Source: Candidatus Thiodiazotropha sp. (GTDB taxonomy: Bacteria > Pseudomonadota > Gammaproteobacteria > Chromatiales > Chromatiaceae). Taken from it: a DNA stretch of 64,000 bases. Position 1 is the stretch's first letter. Each line of letters begins with the position of its first letter. Under the pieces are notes generated by a model that did no database searches, was not told where the DNA came from, and was given only the letters and a program-made list of their open reading frames with translations. Positions 55,714-64,000 of this stretch are shown one piece after another. The position numbers and the translations under genes are program-made. The stretch covers positions 1 to 64,000 of the forward strand of contig JAIVEQ010000009.1 of assembly GCA_023838465.1 (NCBI GenBank), written 5' to 3'.

Positions 55714-57075
55714 TCATTTGTTATTTTTATCGTCAGAAGTCTTCGACACTTGAGCCAATGGTGTATTGGAACGCCCTACCTGTATACGGACTAATCGATC
55801 AGGATCGATGCGCCGCTTAAAGGCATCGCGAATCTTTGCTTGGGTAACGGCACGGACTTCGTCTGTGAATTTATCCAGATAGTCGAGTGGTAAATCATAG
55901 AAACCGATAACCGCCAGGTACTCTATAATCTTGCCATTCGAGGCGATCCGTAGTGGAAACCCACCCGTTATATTCTGTATCGCAGCCTCTAACTCATCCT
56001 CAGTCGGTCCCTCTTCGATAAAGCGTTTGAGGGTGTCATTCACTACCTGCAAAGCTTCACCAGCCTGCTCATTCTTTGTCTGCAATCCAAGTTGAAACAG
56101 ACCAATCTGTCGCATTGGCAGGAAATAGCTGTAGACACTGTAGCTCAAGCCTCGTTTCTCACGCACCTCATCACTTAGGAGCGAGACAAGACCGCTGCCA
56201 CCCAGGATATGATTCCCTACATAGAGGGTGAAATAGTCCGCATCACCACGACGCATCCCCGGCTGTCCAAGGTAGAGATGGGACTGGGTGGAGGGAAATG
56301 GGATCTGTTCAACAACCGCCTTTAATAAAGGCTCAACCGGTGGCAATGGGGGTACTGGTTCACCGCCAGGAAGCCCTTGGGTTACCTGTTCGGCCATTGC
56401 TTCTGCCTGCTCTCGATTAACGGCGCCGACAATGGCCACCAAGGCGTTTTTAGCCACGTAGAGTCGTTTGTGGGTGGTCTGGATATCTTCCCGCGTGATC
56501 GCTTTCACTGACTCACTGTTCCCATCAGGATCCGCTGCATAGGGATGGTCACCAAATACCAGTCTATAGAGCCGTTTCTTACCCACGCTGCCGGGAGACT
56601 GCTCATCCTGAGTCAGACTCGCCAGGATAGACTGACGCTGTCGTTCGATATCCTCCACTGCGAATCGTGGCTTAGCCAGTACAGCAGTCAATGTCTCCAG
56701 AGTAACGGAGAGTGCCTTGGAATCGGTCAACGAACGAGCCGACACCCAAGCCATATCCCGCAATGATCCCACTTGCAATTGAGCACCCACACCTTCCATG
56801 CGCTTTGCAATCTGATAGGCACTCCAATCACCGGCACCTTCACTTAACAGGCTATTTGTGAATGAGGTGACACCCGGCTTTTCATCATCCCGCGCACTAC
56901 CCGCATCAAACACAACACGTACATCCACCATCGCTATTTCTGGTGCTTCTACAAACAGGACCTTGGCCCCGTTTGAAGTCTGCCATGTCTCAATCTGAGG
57001 TGTCGCTGTCACCCATCCACTCAACAACAATCCACTACATAATATGACTTGCTGGACTATCGCTTTAGTGATCAT
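55714..57075 (-). CDS. M16 peptidase family protein without zinc motif (non-catalytic subunit)
   Basis: A 453-residue exported protein of the M16 (insulinase/processing peptidase) fold; signal peptide ending WVTATP. The first domain has LLSEGAGDWSAYQIAKRMEGVGAQ where active members have HXXEH, so zinc is lost. The partner gene upstream keeps the motif. Two-subunit M16 pairs with one inactive subunit are known in bacteria. GGAGG lies 5 bases before the ATG, and the start overlaps the upstream gene by 11 bp. Confidence 0.9.
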   Translation of the reverse strand: MITKAIVQQVILCSGLLLSGWVTATPQIETWQTSNGAKVLFVEAPEIAMVDVRVVFDAGSARDDEKPGVTSFTNSLLSEGAGDWSAYQIAKRMEGVGAQLQVGSLRDMAWVSARSLTDSKALSVTLETLTAVLAKPRFAVEDIERQRQSILASLTQDEQSPGSVGKKRLYRLVFGDHPYAADPDGNSESVKAITREDIQTTHKRLYVAKNALVAIVGAVNREQAEAMAEQVTQGLPGGEPVPPLPPVEPLLKAVVEQIPFPSTQSHLYLGQPGMRRGDADYFTLYVGNHILGGSGLVSLLSDEVREKRGLSYSVYSYFLPMRQIGLFQLGLQTKNEQAGEALQVVNDTLKRFIEEGPTEDELEAAIQNITGGFPLRIASNGKIIEYLAVIGFYDLPLDYLDKFTDEVRAVTQAKIRDAFKRRIDPDRLVRIQVGRSNTPLAQVSKTSDDKNNK

Positions 57076-58429
57076 GACGCCCTCCTGCCGCGCTTTGCCT
57101 GGCCATCGAATTATCCATCGGCAACGGCTCGAGGACCGCGACACTGAGGTTATCTGCCACCAGATACTTTTCCGCCACCTGCTTGATCTGTTCGGCAGTC
57201 ACTGCTTTCAGATGCGATACATACTCATCCGCTAAACGCCAATCAAGTCCTACCGTCTCCATCTGACCGATCAACATCGCCTGATAGAAGACCGAGTCTT
57301 TCTCATACACCTTGGCGGCGATAATCTGGTTACGTACACGCTCCATCTCCTCCTCTTTAACCAGTTCCTGCTTGAAACGCTCTATCTCCTTCAGCAAGGC
57401 CGCCTCGACTGTATCGGTGGTTGTTCCAGGGGTTGGCACTGCATCAATGACCAACATCCCGGGAAGTCGTGAGAATGCGCTATAACTGGTATCTGCAGCG
57501 ACGGCCAGTTTGCTGCCACGAATCAGGTTATTACTGAGGCGTGCACTGCTACCACCATCCAACACATAGGCGAGCATCTCCAAGGCATAAGGCTCCCAAG
57601 CTTGTTCCGCCTTGCCGATCACGGGTGTCTTGTAACCCATTATCAGATAGGGTTGGCGGGCCGGCGTTTTCACGGTAAAACGTTTACCGCCACGTTGGTC
57701 TGGTTCAGTACGTGGTTTGGGTTGTGCCACCTGTTCCGGTTTGAGTGGACCGAAGTGGCGCTGCGCCAGTTGAATCACCTGGTCAGGTTCCACATCACCC
57801 ACCACCACCAAGGTGGCATTATTCGGTGCGTACCATTTGTGATACCAGACTTGCAGATCTTCCACTTGCAAGGCATCCAGATCAGCCATCCAGCCAATCA
57901 CGGGAATTCGATAGGGGGAGGCCTCATAGGCGCCAGCGAGAAACTGTTCATAGGTCAGTGATTGGGGCTTATCCTCGGTGCGCATGCGCCGCTCCTCCTT
58001 GACCACTTCGACCTCTTTTTTAAACTCCTCCGGCAGCAGCAACAGATTTCGCATACGGTCCGCCTCAAGCTTGAAAGAGACCTCAAGCCGATCGCTCGAC
58101 ATGGTCTGAAAGTAGGCCGTGTAGTCTCGCCCGGTAAAGGCGTTTTCATCCCCGCCATTGGCCGCGATGATACGTGAAAACTCACCAGGTGGATGTTGTT
58201 TGGTCCCTTTGAACATCATATGTTCAAGTACATGCGATACTCCTGTGATACCTCCATGCTCATAGCTTGAGCCAACCTTATACCAGACCTGCGAAACAGC
58301 AATCGGTGCGCGCCGATCCTGCTTCACAATCACCTTCATACCATTCTCGAGTTGGTGTTCCACCACCTTTGCATGAGCATGGCTCATGACCAGGGTCAGC
58401 AGAACAAGGCCTGTTATCGTTCTTAGCAT
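57065..58429 (-). CDS. M16 zinc peptidase (catalytic subunit)
   Basis: A 454-residue periplasmic M16B peptidase: signal peptide with VLLTLVMSHAHA, then the inverted zinc motif HVLEHMMFKGT (His66, Glu69, His70) and the distal Glu in the KEERRMRTEDKP region, and a second C-terminal half with GGGSSARLSNN and the YEKDSVFYQAMLIG segment. It pairs with the downstream motif-less M16 gene to form the two-chain chamber typical of these peptidases. Its substrate is not known. Divergent from ftsY. Confidence 0.94.
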   Translation of the reverse strand: MLRTITGLVLLTLVMSHAHAKVVEHQLENGMKVIVKQDRRAPIAVSQVWYKVGSSYEHGGITGVSHVLEHMMFKGTKQHPPGEFSRIIAANGGDENAFTGRDYTAYFQTMSSDRLEVSFKLEADRMRNLLLLPEEFKKEVEVVKEERRMRTEDKPQSLTYEQFLAGAYEASPYRIPVIGWMADLDALQVEDLQVWYHKWYAPNNATLVVVGDVEPDQVIQLAQRHFGPLKPEQVAQPKPRTEPDQRGGKRFTVKTPARQPYLIMGYKTPVIGKAEQAWEPYALEMLAYVLDGGSSARLSNNLIRGSKLAVAADTSYSAFSRLPGMLVIDAVPTPGTTTDTVEAALLKEIERFKQELVKEEEMERVRNQIIAAKVYEKDSVFYQAMLIGQMETVGLDWRLADEYVSHLKAVTAEQIKQVAEKYLVADNLSVAVLEPLPMDNSMARQSAAGGRHDH

Positions 58430-58772
58430 CGAGCGTATCCTTATGTCCTATTCGATCAAACGGGAGTTCTATCCTATTTATAAAAGCGCTAAACCTGTAC
58501 ACGTCCGGAAACACTCGCTTACCACTCCTGTGTATGCGGAAGTGATGATTACTCTAGTTTCCGGTCTGACATCAGTTATTGTCAGGCAGCATTTCATAAT
58601 GACAGAACACGGGTGTTGGGAGTTTGCCCTTTATATCTGACCCTGGGGAGCTGTAGAATAGCGTCTGCTACAGCCCGGGGCATTGTTTCAGAGGCCATCG
58701 GGTTTGTCCAAACAACAACTATGAACCTGTGATCATCACAGAGTTCCAGACTCAGTACTGGTGGTCCGCTGC
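58430..58772. other. Divergent intergenic region between M16 peptidase and ftsY
   Basis: About 340 bp carrying the promoters of both directions. No gene, RNA or repeat recognised. GTG at 58761 could extend ftsY by four residues. Confidence 0.45.
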
Positions 58773-59774
58773 ATGTTCGGTTTTGGTAAACGAAAAAACA
58801 CCCCACAGCAGGTCACTGCAGAGGTCCCGGCTGCCGAGGAGAAACGCGGCCTGTTTTCACGCTTGCAGGAACGCCTCTCCCGTACTCGCCACAACCTGAC
58901 AGATGGCTTGGCCAACCTGGTCCTGGGGCGCAAAACTATCGATGATGACTTGCTGGAGGAGGTAGAAACGCTGCTGCTCACCGCCGATGTCGGCGTCGAG
59001 GCCACCAACCGTATCATCAATGACCTGACTGAACGGGTAAAGCGCAAGGAACTCAACGATCCACAGCTGTTGATGCACCTTCTTAAACAGCATCTCAGGG
59101 AAATTCTACAGCACAATGAAACCCCAATAACTGAGCGGGTTAGTGACAAGCCCCTGGTACTGGTGATGGTTGGCATCAATGGTGCCGGAAAGACAACCAC
59201 CATCGGCAAGTTGGCACGTAAATATCAGCTCGACGGAGAGAGCGTCATGCTTGCGGCCGGAGATACCTTCCGTGCTGCAGCCGTGGAGCAACTACAGACC
59301 TGGGGGGAGCGCAATCAGATCACGGTCATCGCTCAACACACGGGCGCCGATGCAGCCTCGGTGGTTTTCGATGCGCTTCAGGCCGCTACCGCACGCAACA
59401 TCGATGTCCTGATTGCCGATACGGCAGGACGTCTGCATACCAAAGCCAACCTGATGGAAGAGCTGGCCAAGATCACCCGGGTGATGAAAAAGATCGATCC
59501 CGATGCACCCCATGAAGTGCTGTTGGTTGTGGATGCCGGTACCGGCCAGAATGCTGTCAACCAGGCACTGCAGTTTAATGAAACGGTAGGATTGACCGGA
59601 CTCGTGATCACTAAGCTGGATGGTACAGCGAAGGGTGGTGTTGTGTTCGCCATTGCCGACAAGGTCAAGGTGCCAATCCGTTTTATTGGTGTCGGTGAAA
59701 GTATCGATGACCTACGGGAGTTTGACCCGGACGAATTTGTCGATGCCCTGTTTGAAAACGACTCACAAGGTTAA
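58773..59774 (+). CDS. ftsY: Signal-recognition-particle receptor FtsY
   Basis: SRP GTPase receptor delivering nascent membrane proteins to the translocon. From ATG 58773 the protein is 333 residues: a short acidic-basic A domain (shorter than the 497-residue E. coli form), the N domain (helices from about residue 35), and the G domain with the P-loop GINGAGKTTT near 134-143, DTAGR, and TKLDGTAKGG. First gene of the ftsY-ftsE-ftsX unit, whose ftsE begins eight bases after its stop. Confidence 0.97.
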   Translation: MFGFGKRKNTPQQVTAEVPAAEEKRGLFSRLQERLSRTRHNLTDGLANLVLGRKTIDDDLLEEVETLLLTADVGVEATNRIINDLTERVKRKELNDPQLLMHLLKQHLREILQHNETPITERVSDKPLVLVMVGINGAGKTTTIGKLARKYQLDGESVMLAAGDTFRAAAVEQLQTWGERNQITVIAQHTGADAASVVFDALQAATARNIDVLIADTAGRLHTKANLMEELAKITRVMKKIDPDAPHEVLLVVDAGTGQNAVNQALQFNETVGLTGLVITKLDGTAKGGVVFAIADKVKVPIRFIGVGESIDDLREFDPDEFVDALFENDSQG

Positions 59775-59781
59775 TATCCCT

Positions 59782-60465
59782 TTGATCCACTTCGACAATG
59801 TCAGTAAACGCTACCCTGGAGGCCATACCGGTCTGAGCAATGTCAGCCTGCGCATCGAAGCGGAGGAGATGGTATTTCTGACGGGTCACTCCGGTGCAGG
59901 CAAGAGCACGCTGTTAAAACTGATCGGCCTGCTCGAGCGATCCAGCGCCGGTCAGGTACATGTCAATGACCGCAACCTGACCCGACTGAAAAACCGCCAG
60001 ATACCCTATCACCGCCGTGACGTGGGAATGATCTTCCAGGACCATAGACTGCTGCACGACCGTACTGTTTTTGACAATGTTGCACTGCCATTGATCGTTT
60101 CAGGGCTTGGCCATAAGGAGACTGGCAGGCGGGTACGGGCAGCACTCGACAAGGTCGGTCTGTTGCATAAAGAGAAGAGCCCACCCATCACTCTCTCCGG
60201 TGGTGAGCAGCAGCGTGTAGGTATTGCCCGTGCAGTCGTCAGCAAACCCCCTTTGGTACTCGCGGATGAGCCGACCGGCAACCTGGATCCAGCTCTCTCT
60301 CAGGAAATTATGGAGCTGTTCAGTCAATTCAATCAGGTCGGCGTGACCCTGCTTATTGCATCCCACGATATCGACCTGATCAAGCGCATGCAGAAGCGGG
60401 TGCTCACCTTGAGCAAGGGACAGCTGACGGGTGACACGATAGGGAAGTCGATCCATGTCCCTTAG
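59782..60465 (+). CDS. ftsE: Cell-division ATP-binding protein FtsE
   Basis: ABC-type ATPase that with FtsX controls septal peptidoglycan amidases. 227 residues from a TTG at 59782, which gives [20 protein letters not shown] as in the family; a possible ATG at 59743 would add residues inside ftsY. Walker [10 protein letters not shown], signature LSGGEQQR and Walker [12 protein letters not shown] are intact. The stop overlaps the ftsX start by 11 bases. Confidence 0.95.
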   Translation: MIHFDNVSKRYPGGHTGLSNVSLRIEAEEMVFLTGHSGAGKSTLLKLIGLLERSSAGQVHVNDRNLTRLKNRQIPYHRRDVGMIFQDHRLLHDRTVFDNVALPLIVSGLGHKETGRRVRAALDKVGLLHKEKSPPITLSGGEQQRVGIARAVVSKPPLVLADEPTGNLDPALSQEIMELFSQFNQVGVTLLIASHDIDLIKRMQKRVLTLSKGQLTGDTIGKSIHVP

Positions 60466-61399
60466 AAAACGTTTACTGAATGCCCCGCAAATCTGGCTAC
60501 AGCGACATGCCCAGGTAGCCCTTGCAAGCCTGGGACAACTGACTCGAAATCATCTCTCATCACTAATGACCTGCTCGGTGATCGGTATTGCCCTTGCCCT
60601 ACCTGTCGGACTGCATGTGATGCTCGGTAATCTGCAGAGCATCAGTGGCACATGGGACAGCGGTGCCAGCATATCCCTTTTTTTAAAACAGCAAATCAGG
60701 GATGACCAGGCAACCTCTCTGGCTGAAAAATTACGTCTGCATCAACGTATTGAGGATGTGGAGCTGATCACTCGAGAAAAGGCTTTGGCAGAATTCCAGG
60801 CTCTCAGTGGTTATGCCGATGCACTGGAAGCACTCGACAGCAACCCATTGCCAGCACTGTTGATCATTCAGCCTAAGGCTGACTTTACAACCGCCGAGAC
60901 AGCTCAACTCCTGGTACGGGAACTAAAACTCCTGCCTGAAGCCGAAATCGTCCAGCTCGATCTTCAGTGGGTACGCCGCCTACAGGCGATCACTGTGATT
61001 GCTCAGCGGGCCGTGGTGGTACTCGCTGCCCTGCTCGGCATGGCGGTACTGCTCATCATCGGCAATACTATTCGTCTTGAGATCCAAAACCGGCGGACGG
61101 AGATAGAGATCACCAAATTGATCGGTGCCACCAATGCATTTATTCGTCGCCCTTTCCTTTATACCGGTTTCTGGTATGGGTTGTTCGGGGGCATCATTGC
61201 CTGGCTGCTGGTGGCCATCTCGATTACGTTGTTGAGTGGACCTATAGCCCAACTGGCCAACCTCTACCAGAGTGCCTTCGACCTCTCTTCTCTCGGTATT
61301 TCCACAGTACTGACACTCCTGCTCGGCAGTGCCCTGCTGGGACTCATCGGATCCTGGCTCGCTGTAGGAAGACATCTCAACGCCATCGAGCCGAGCTAG
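60455..61399 (+). CDS. ftsX: Cell-division protein FtsX
   Basis: Membrane partner of FtsE: 314 residues, with four membrane helices, a periplasmic loop between the first and second (SGTWDSGASISLFLKQQ, followed by the mixed PAL-like region), and the FtsX domain (EIEITKLIGATNAFIRRPFLYTGFWYG) toward the C-terminus. Transmits the FtsE ATPase cycle to activate amidases at the septum. A truncated palindromic repeat follows within 30 bp. Confidence 0.95.
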   Translation: MSLRKRLLNAPQIWLQRHAQVALASLGQLTRNHLSSLMTCSVIGIALALPVGLHVMLGNLQSISGTWDSGASISLFLKQQIRDDQATSLAEKLRLHQRIEDVELITREKALAEFQALSGYADALEALDSNPLPALLIIQPKADFTTAETAQLLVRELKLLPEAEIVQLDLQWVRRLQAITVIAQRAVVVLAALLGMAVLLIIGNTIRLEIQNRRTEIEITKLIGATNAFIRRPFLYTGFWYGLFGGIIAWLLVAISITLLSGPIAQLANLYQSAFDLSSLGISTVLTLLLGSALLGLIGSWLAVGRHLNAIEPS

Positions 61400-61423
61400 T
61401 ACCTGCCCAGACACGGCACTACC

Positions 61424-61500
61424 CGTCATCCCCGCGTATGCCGAGATCCAGAGATTTCAGTGACTTACTGGAATCCATCCTTTGGACCGTAAACGGTGCA
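61424..61500. repeat. Degenerate GTCATCCCCGC-type intergenic repeat
   Basis: CCGTCATCCCCGCGTATGCC followed by GAGATCCAG and, further on, CTGGAATCCATC: a common proteobacterial inverted repeat of the GTCATTCCCGC...GGGAATCCAG type, here decayed. It sits just after ftsX. Confidence 0.5.
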
Positions 61501-61766
61501 ACCATGTACCACACCCCCGGCATTCAACGGAATGACATGGCTCTTTAAAGGTGATTACCACTGGAAAGAGGACTAACTATTATCCTTATATAACAGGATG
61601 TTATAACATAAGAATGCAAAGAGACACCACGAATACCCAGGCAATGGATTGATTTTTGAATATCTTTGCAATCAGTGCGGAGAGTTTTTCCCATTACCCC
61701 ATTAGCAATCCCTTATTTCCCCATCTAACCGGCTGTATTATAAATAAATACCCTGCATTCCTTATA

Positions 61767-61794
61767 GGAACTTTTTACCTGGCGACAGGTCTCA
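61767..61794 (+). promoter_or_regulatory. Sigma-E (RpoE)-type promoter of rpoH
   Basis: GGAACTT (61767-61773), a 16-base spacer and TCTCA (61790-61794), matching the sigma-E consensus (GGAACTT, 16, TCnnA) fully. It places transcription start near 61801, about 65 bases before the rpoH ATG. A sigma-E promoter for rpoH is known in E. coli (P3), so this fits. Confidence 0.8.
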
Positions 61795-61804
61795 TTAACC
61801 GAAG

Positions 61805-61831
61805 TTGGCACTCCTCTTTAGAGAGTGCTAA
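61805..61831 (+). promoter_or_regulatory. CIRCE operator (HrcA site) in the rpoH leader
   Basis: TTGGCACTC-N9-GAGTGCTAA, one base from the CIRCE consensus (TTAGCACTC-N9-GAGTGCTAA), placed right after the expected start of the sigma-E transcript and 35 bases before the ATG. HrcA bound here would block rpoH transcription. Confidence 0.8.
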
Positions 61832-61865
61832 TATTCATCCAGCAGTTTTTTAATGGGGTAACTCA

Positions 61866-62714
61866 ATGAGCAATGAAATCGCACTGACAGCACTACCGAC
61901 CGGTAGTATGGACGCCTATATCAGCGCTGCTTTCCAACTGCCCATGTTAAGCGCAGAAGAGGAACACAGCCTGGCCATCAGGCTACGTGATCACAAGGAT
62001 CTGCAAGCTGCGCAAACACTCATTACATCTCACATACGGTTTGTGGTGCGCGTTGCCCGAAACTACAGTGGCTACGGCCTCGCTCTCCCCGACCTTATTC
62101 AGGAAGGCACGGTGGGTCTGATGAAGGCGGTGAAACGCTTCAATCCCGATATGGGGGTACGCCTGGTCTCCTTTGCCGTACATTGGATTAAGGCGGAGAT
62201 TCATGAATATATCCTGAAGAACTGGCGAATCGTCAAAGTTGCCACCACCAAGTCGCAACGCAAACTGTTCTTCAATCTGCGCAGTTCCAAGAAACGTCTG
62301 GGCTGGTTTTCCAAGCAGGAGGTCGATGATGTTGCACAGGATCTTGGGGTTAAACCCGAGACTGTTCTGGAGATGGAATCCCGGCTTTCCGGCCAGGACA
62401 TCGCCTTCGATGGACCACTGCATGACAATGATGACCAGATAACGGCAACACCGGCCGGCTACTTAAGCGATATGCGTATGGAACCTGCCTCTCTACTTGA
62501 GTCTTCGGATAGCGAGACTCAAATGAAGCAACGGCTGATAGCTGCCATGAAGGGTCTCGACGAACGCAGCCGAGAGATCCTCGAAGCACGTTGGTTAGGT
62601 GAAAAGAAATCTACCCTGCACGAACTGGCCGACCGGTTTCAGGTGTCAGCGGAACGCATCCGCCAGATCGAGAAGAACGCCATGAATAAACTCAAGGTAC
62701 AACTCGCTGCGTAA
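61866..62714 (+). CDS. rpoH: Heat-shock sigma factor RpoH (sigma-32)
   Basis: A 282-residue sigma-70 family member directing RNA polymerase to heat-shock promoters. Region 2 contains [39 protein letters not shown], and the RpoH box [15 protein letters not shown], which marks this subfamily, follows; region 4 helix-turn-helix is [26 protein letters not shown]. Separate from the ftsY-E-X unit by a 466-bp gap with its own promoter and operator. Expected to be regulated by sigma-E, HrcA and, as in other species, by translation and proteolysis. Confidence 0.97.
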   Translation: MSNEIALTALPTGSMDAYISAAFQLPMLSAEEEHSLAIRLRDHKDLQAAQTLITSHIRFVVRVARNYSGYGLALPDLIQEGTVGLMKAVKRFNPDMGVRLVSFAVHWIKAEIHEYILKNWRIVKVATTKSQRKLFFNLRSSKKRLGWFSKQEVDDVAQDLGVKPETVLEMESRLSGQDIAFDGPLHDNDDQITATPAGYLSDMRMEPASLLESSDSETQMKQRLIAAMKGLDERSREILEARWLGEKKSTLHELADRFQVSAERIRQIEKNAMNKLKVQLAA

Positions 62715-62783
62715 TACATGAAGTCATCACCCTCTGGCCTCGCCTACTTGTCAACAAAACAGATTAGTAAATAGATTGGATCA

Positions 62784-62806
62784 TTGGGGCTTTAACACAG
62801 CCCCAA
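62784..62806 (+). terminator. Hairpin after rpoH
   Basis: TTGGGGCT-ttaacac-AGCCCCAA, a perfect 8-bp stem 70 bp after the rpoH stop, followed by TTATTG. The weak T-tract makes it a plausible but modest terminator. Confidence 0.65.
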
Positions 62807-63237
62807 TTATTGCGCTTTGAATGCGACAATCCGGTATGCCGAAATGATCATAGTTTTAAACCTTATGGTATAAGCGGGGCACACTACACCCAGGTAAACA
62901 GATCCTTGGTAGCCGGGCGATTTATCTTCCTTGATAATGGTGTCTGATAGTTCAGTGTAACCAAAATACCCATATCTACATGAGTTTTTATACTGACCCC
63001 AATAATAATGGAAATATTACACGCGACATTATTATTACTATAAGTACAGATCTGACCTTAGCTTCGCTTAGCTTAGCTTCTGCCTTAGCCTCCCCTTAGC
63101 TTCCCTTTCATGGCGATACATAAAGAACCCTATTTGAATTGCAGGTTAGCGTGCGGGTCACCCTGTAAAGCCTTTGCTTACGGACGCACAACCGGTTAAT
63201 TTGTGGTGTGTCCTTAACCAGAGCGCCTCGCTCATAT
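62807..63237. other. Intergenic region with a TTAGCTTC-type short tandem repeat
   Basis: About 430 bp with no gene. At 63057-63110 the unit CTTAGCTT(C) and near-variants recur about five times, a simple-sequence tract that may be prone to slippage. No RNA recognised. Confidence 0.5.
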
Positions 63238-64000
63238 ATGTTGCTCAATTACATACAACCCGTTTTCCGCCCACCCAGTGAGGCGCAGTCTCTGATCCTG
63301 CAGGTCAGCATCGGTTGTTCCTGGAATAAATGCACCTTCTGTGAAATGTACACGGAGCCACAGAAGAGATTCAAACCCAAACCTATCGATGAGATCCGCA
63401 ACGAATTGCAGCAGTTCGTCAGTATGGATATCCCCTTGCGTCGCGTATTTCTCGCCGATGGTGATGCCATGACACTCTCATATCGTCGGCTGCATGAAAT
63501 CATGCAGGCCGTTAACGAATATCTGCCCGATATTCAACGGGTCTCGGCCTACTGCCTGCCGCGGAACATTAAAAATAAGTCTGTTGATGAGTTGCAGAGA
63601 TTGCGCGATATGGGATTGGAGATGGTATATGTCGGTTGCGAAACCGGTGATGACCTGGTGCTGGAGCGGGTCAACAAGGGTGAGACCTGGCAAACCTCAC
63701 TGGATGCCCTGTTAAAGCTTCAGCAGGCAGGTATCAGACGTTCGGTGATGATTCTGAACGGCCTTGGCGGGGCGCGCTACAGCGAGCAACATGCACTCAA
63801 TTCCGCTTCCCTGATGAATGAATCGCAGCCGGAATATCTCGCTACGCTGGTTGTGAGCTTTCCAAAGGGGCAGCAGCGCTTGCAGCAGGGTTATGCCGGG
63901 GAGTTTCAGATGTTGAATCTGCGTCAATTACTTGAAGAGATGGAAGTGATGTTATCCTCACTTAATCTCGAAAAGACAATATTCCGCAGCGATCATGCAT
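63238..64000 (+). CDS. Radical SAM protein (COG1032-like), truncated by the window end
   Basis: The first 254 residues of a radical SAM enzyme. The iron-sulfur motif reads IGCSWNKCTFCEMY, spaced CX4CX2C rather than the usual CX3CX2C, a form I associate with a subfamily near COG1032. Further landmarks: FLADGDAMTL (SAM-binding GGE-like segment replaced by GDA), and VYVGCETGDDLVLERVNKG, after which the LKLQQAGIRRSVMILNGLGG segment follows. Reaction unknown. No start alternatives are clear; the ATG at 63238 lacks a strong ribosome site. The 3' end is outside the window. Confidence 0.85.
   Translation, partial: MLLNYIQPVFRPPSEAQSLILQVSIGCSWNKCTFCEMYTEPQKRFKPKPIDEIRNELQQFVSMDIPLRRVFLADGDAMTLSYRRLHEIMQAVNEYLPDIQRVSAYCLPRNIKNKSVDELQRLRDMGLEMVYVGCETGDDLVLERVNKGETWQTSLDALLKLQQAGIRRSVMILNGLGGARYSEQHALNSASLMNESQPEYLATLVVSFPKGQQRLQQGYAGEFQMLNLRQLLEEMEVMLSSLNLEKTIFRSDHA

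Overview
The window looks like chromosomal DNA of a free-living or symbiotic gammaproteobacterium, probably a sulfur oxidiser near the Chromatiales/Sedimenticola/Thiodiazotropha group. This is inference. It rests on the typical gammaproteobacterial neighbourhoods (ftsY-ftsE-ftsX-rpoH, hda-bolA, coaD-rsmD-M16 pair, fabA, an OxyR with the classic Cys199/Cys208 pair) and on a membrane-linked octaheme cytochrome c system of the tetrathionate-reductase type. About 60 protein genes, one tRNA-Met gene, one c-di-GMP-I riboswitch and several small mobile repeats are supported. There are no rRNA genes, CRISPR arrays or complete insertion sequences.

Layout. 0-5 kb: a MarR regulator, a 302-bp ISL3-like miniature element, and the ilvI-ilvH-ilvC branched-chain operon. 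5-16.5 kb: octaheme cytochrome plus cytochrome b, proS, fabA, an aldolase/dehydrogenase fusion, oxyR, cpdA, sfsA, a proline-rich exported protein, acylphosphatase. 16.7-20 kb: a 240-bp inverted-repeat element, then an operon of two periplasmic thioredoxin-like proteins, a TolC-like channel and a membrane-fusion adaptor without a pump. 20-26.4 kb: a PilZ-like protein, an orphan phage tail-fibre/SGNH-esterase gene split by a 283-bp IscB-omega-RNA (HEARO)-like element, and a yihY gene broken by one in-frame amber codon. 26.6-29 kb: arsC-like, wrbA, hda, bolA, glutaredoxin. 29-37 kb: an alanine/sodium symporter, a TRAP transporter set (TatT, DctP, DctQ, DctM) with a cupin between, and an EamA exporter with an attenuator-like leader. 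37-42 kb: a phosphopantetheinyl transferase, a QueD-like enzyme, Amt, two unknown proteins, one of them under a c-di-GMP riboswitch. 42.5-47.5 kb: norF-norE, an NmrA/AraC divergent pair, a second 240-bp repeat, and selO, whose 3' end is duplicated as a decayed remnant next to norE. 47.7-52 kb: tRNA-Met, ychF, STAS, ParA, an L,D-transpeptidase facing a Braun-type lipoprotein. 52.5-64 kb: gamma-glutamyltransferase, ferredoxin, coaD, rsmD, two M16 peptidases, ftsY-ftsE-ftsX, rpoH behind a sigma-E promoter and a CIRCE operator, and a truncated radical SAM gene.

Most interesting signals: (1) the HEARO-like element, whose two GTGA junctions let the interrupted gene be rejoined in frame; (2) the c-di-GMP-I riboswitch before an unknown exported protein; (3) rpoH with both a sigma-E promoter and a CIRCE; (4) the 240-bp repeat family, one copy of which supplies the end of a coding sequence; (5) the selO remnant; (6) the yihY amber codon. 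All alignments were done by eye; no database search or folding program was run.
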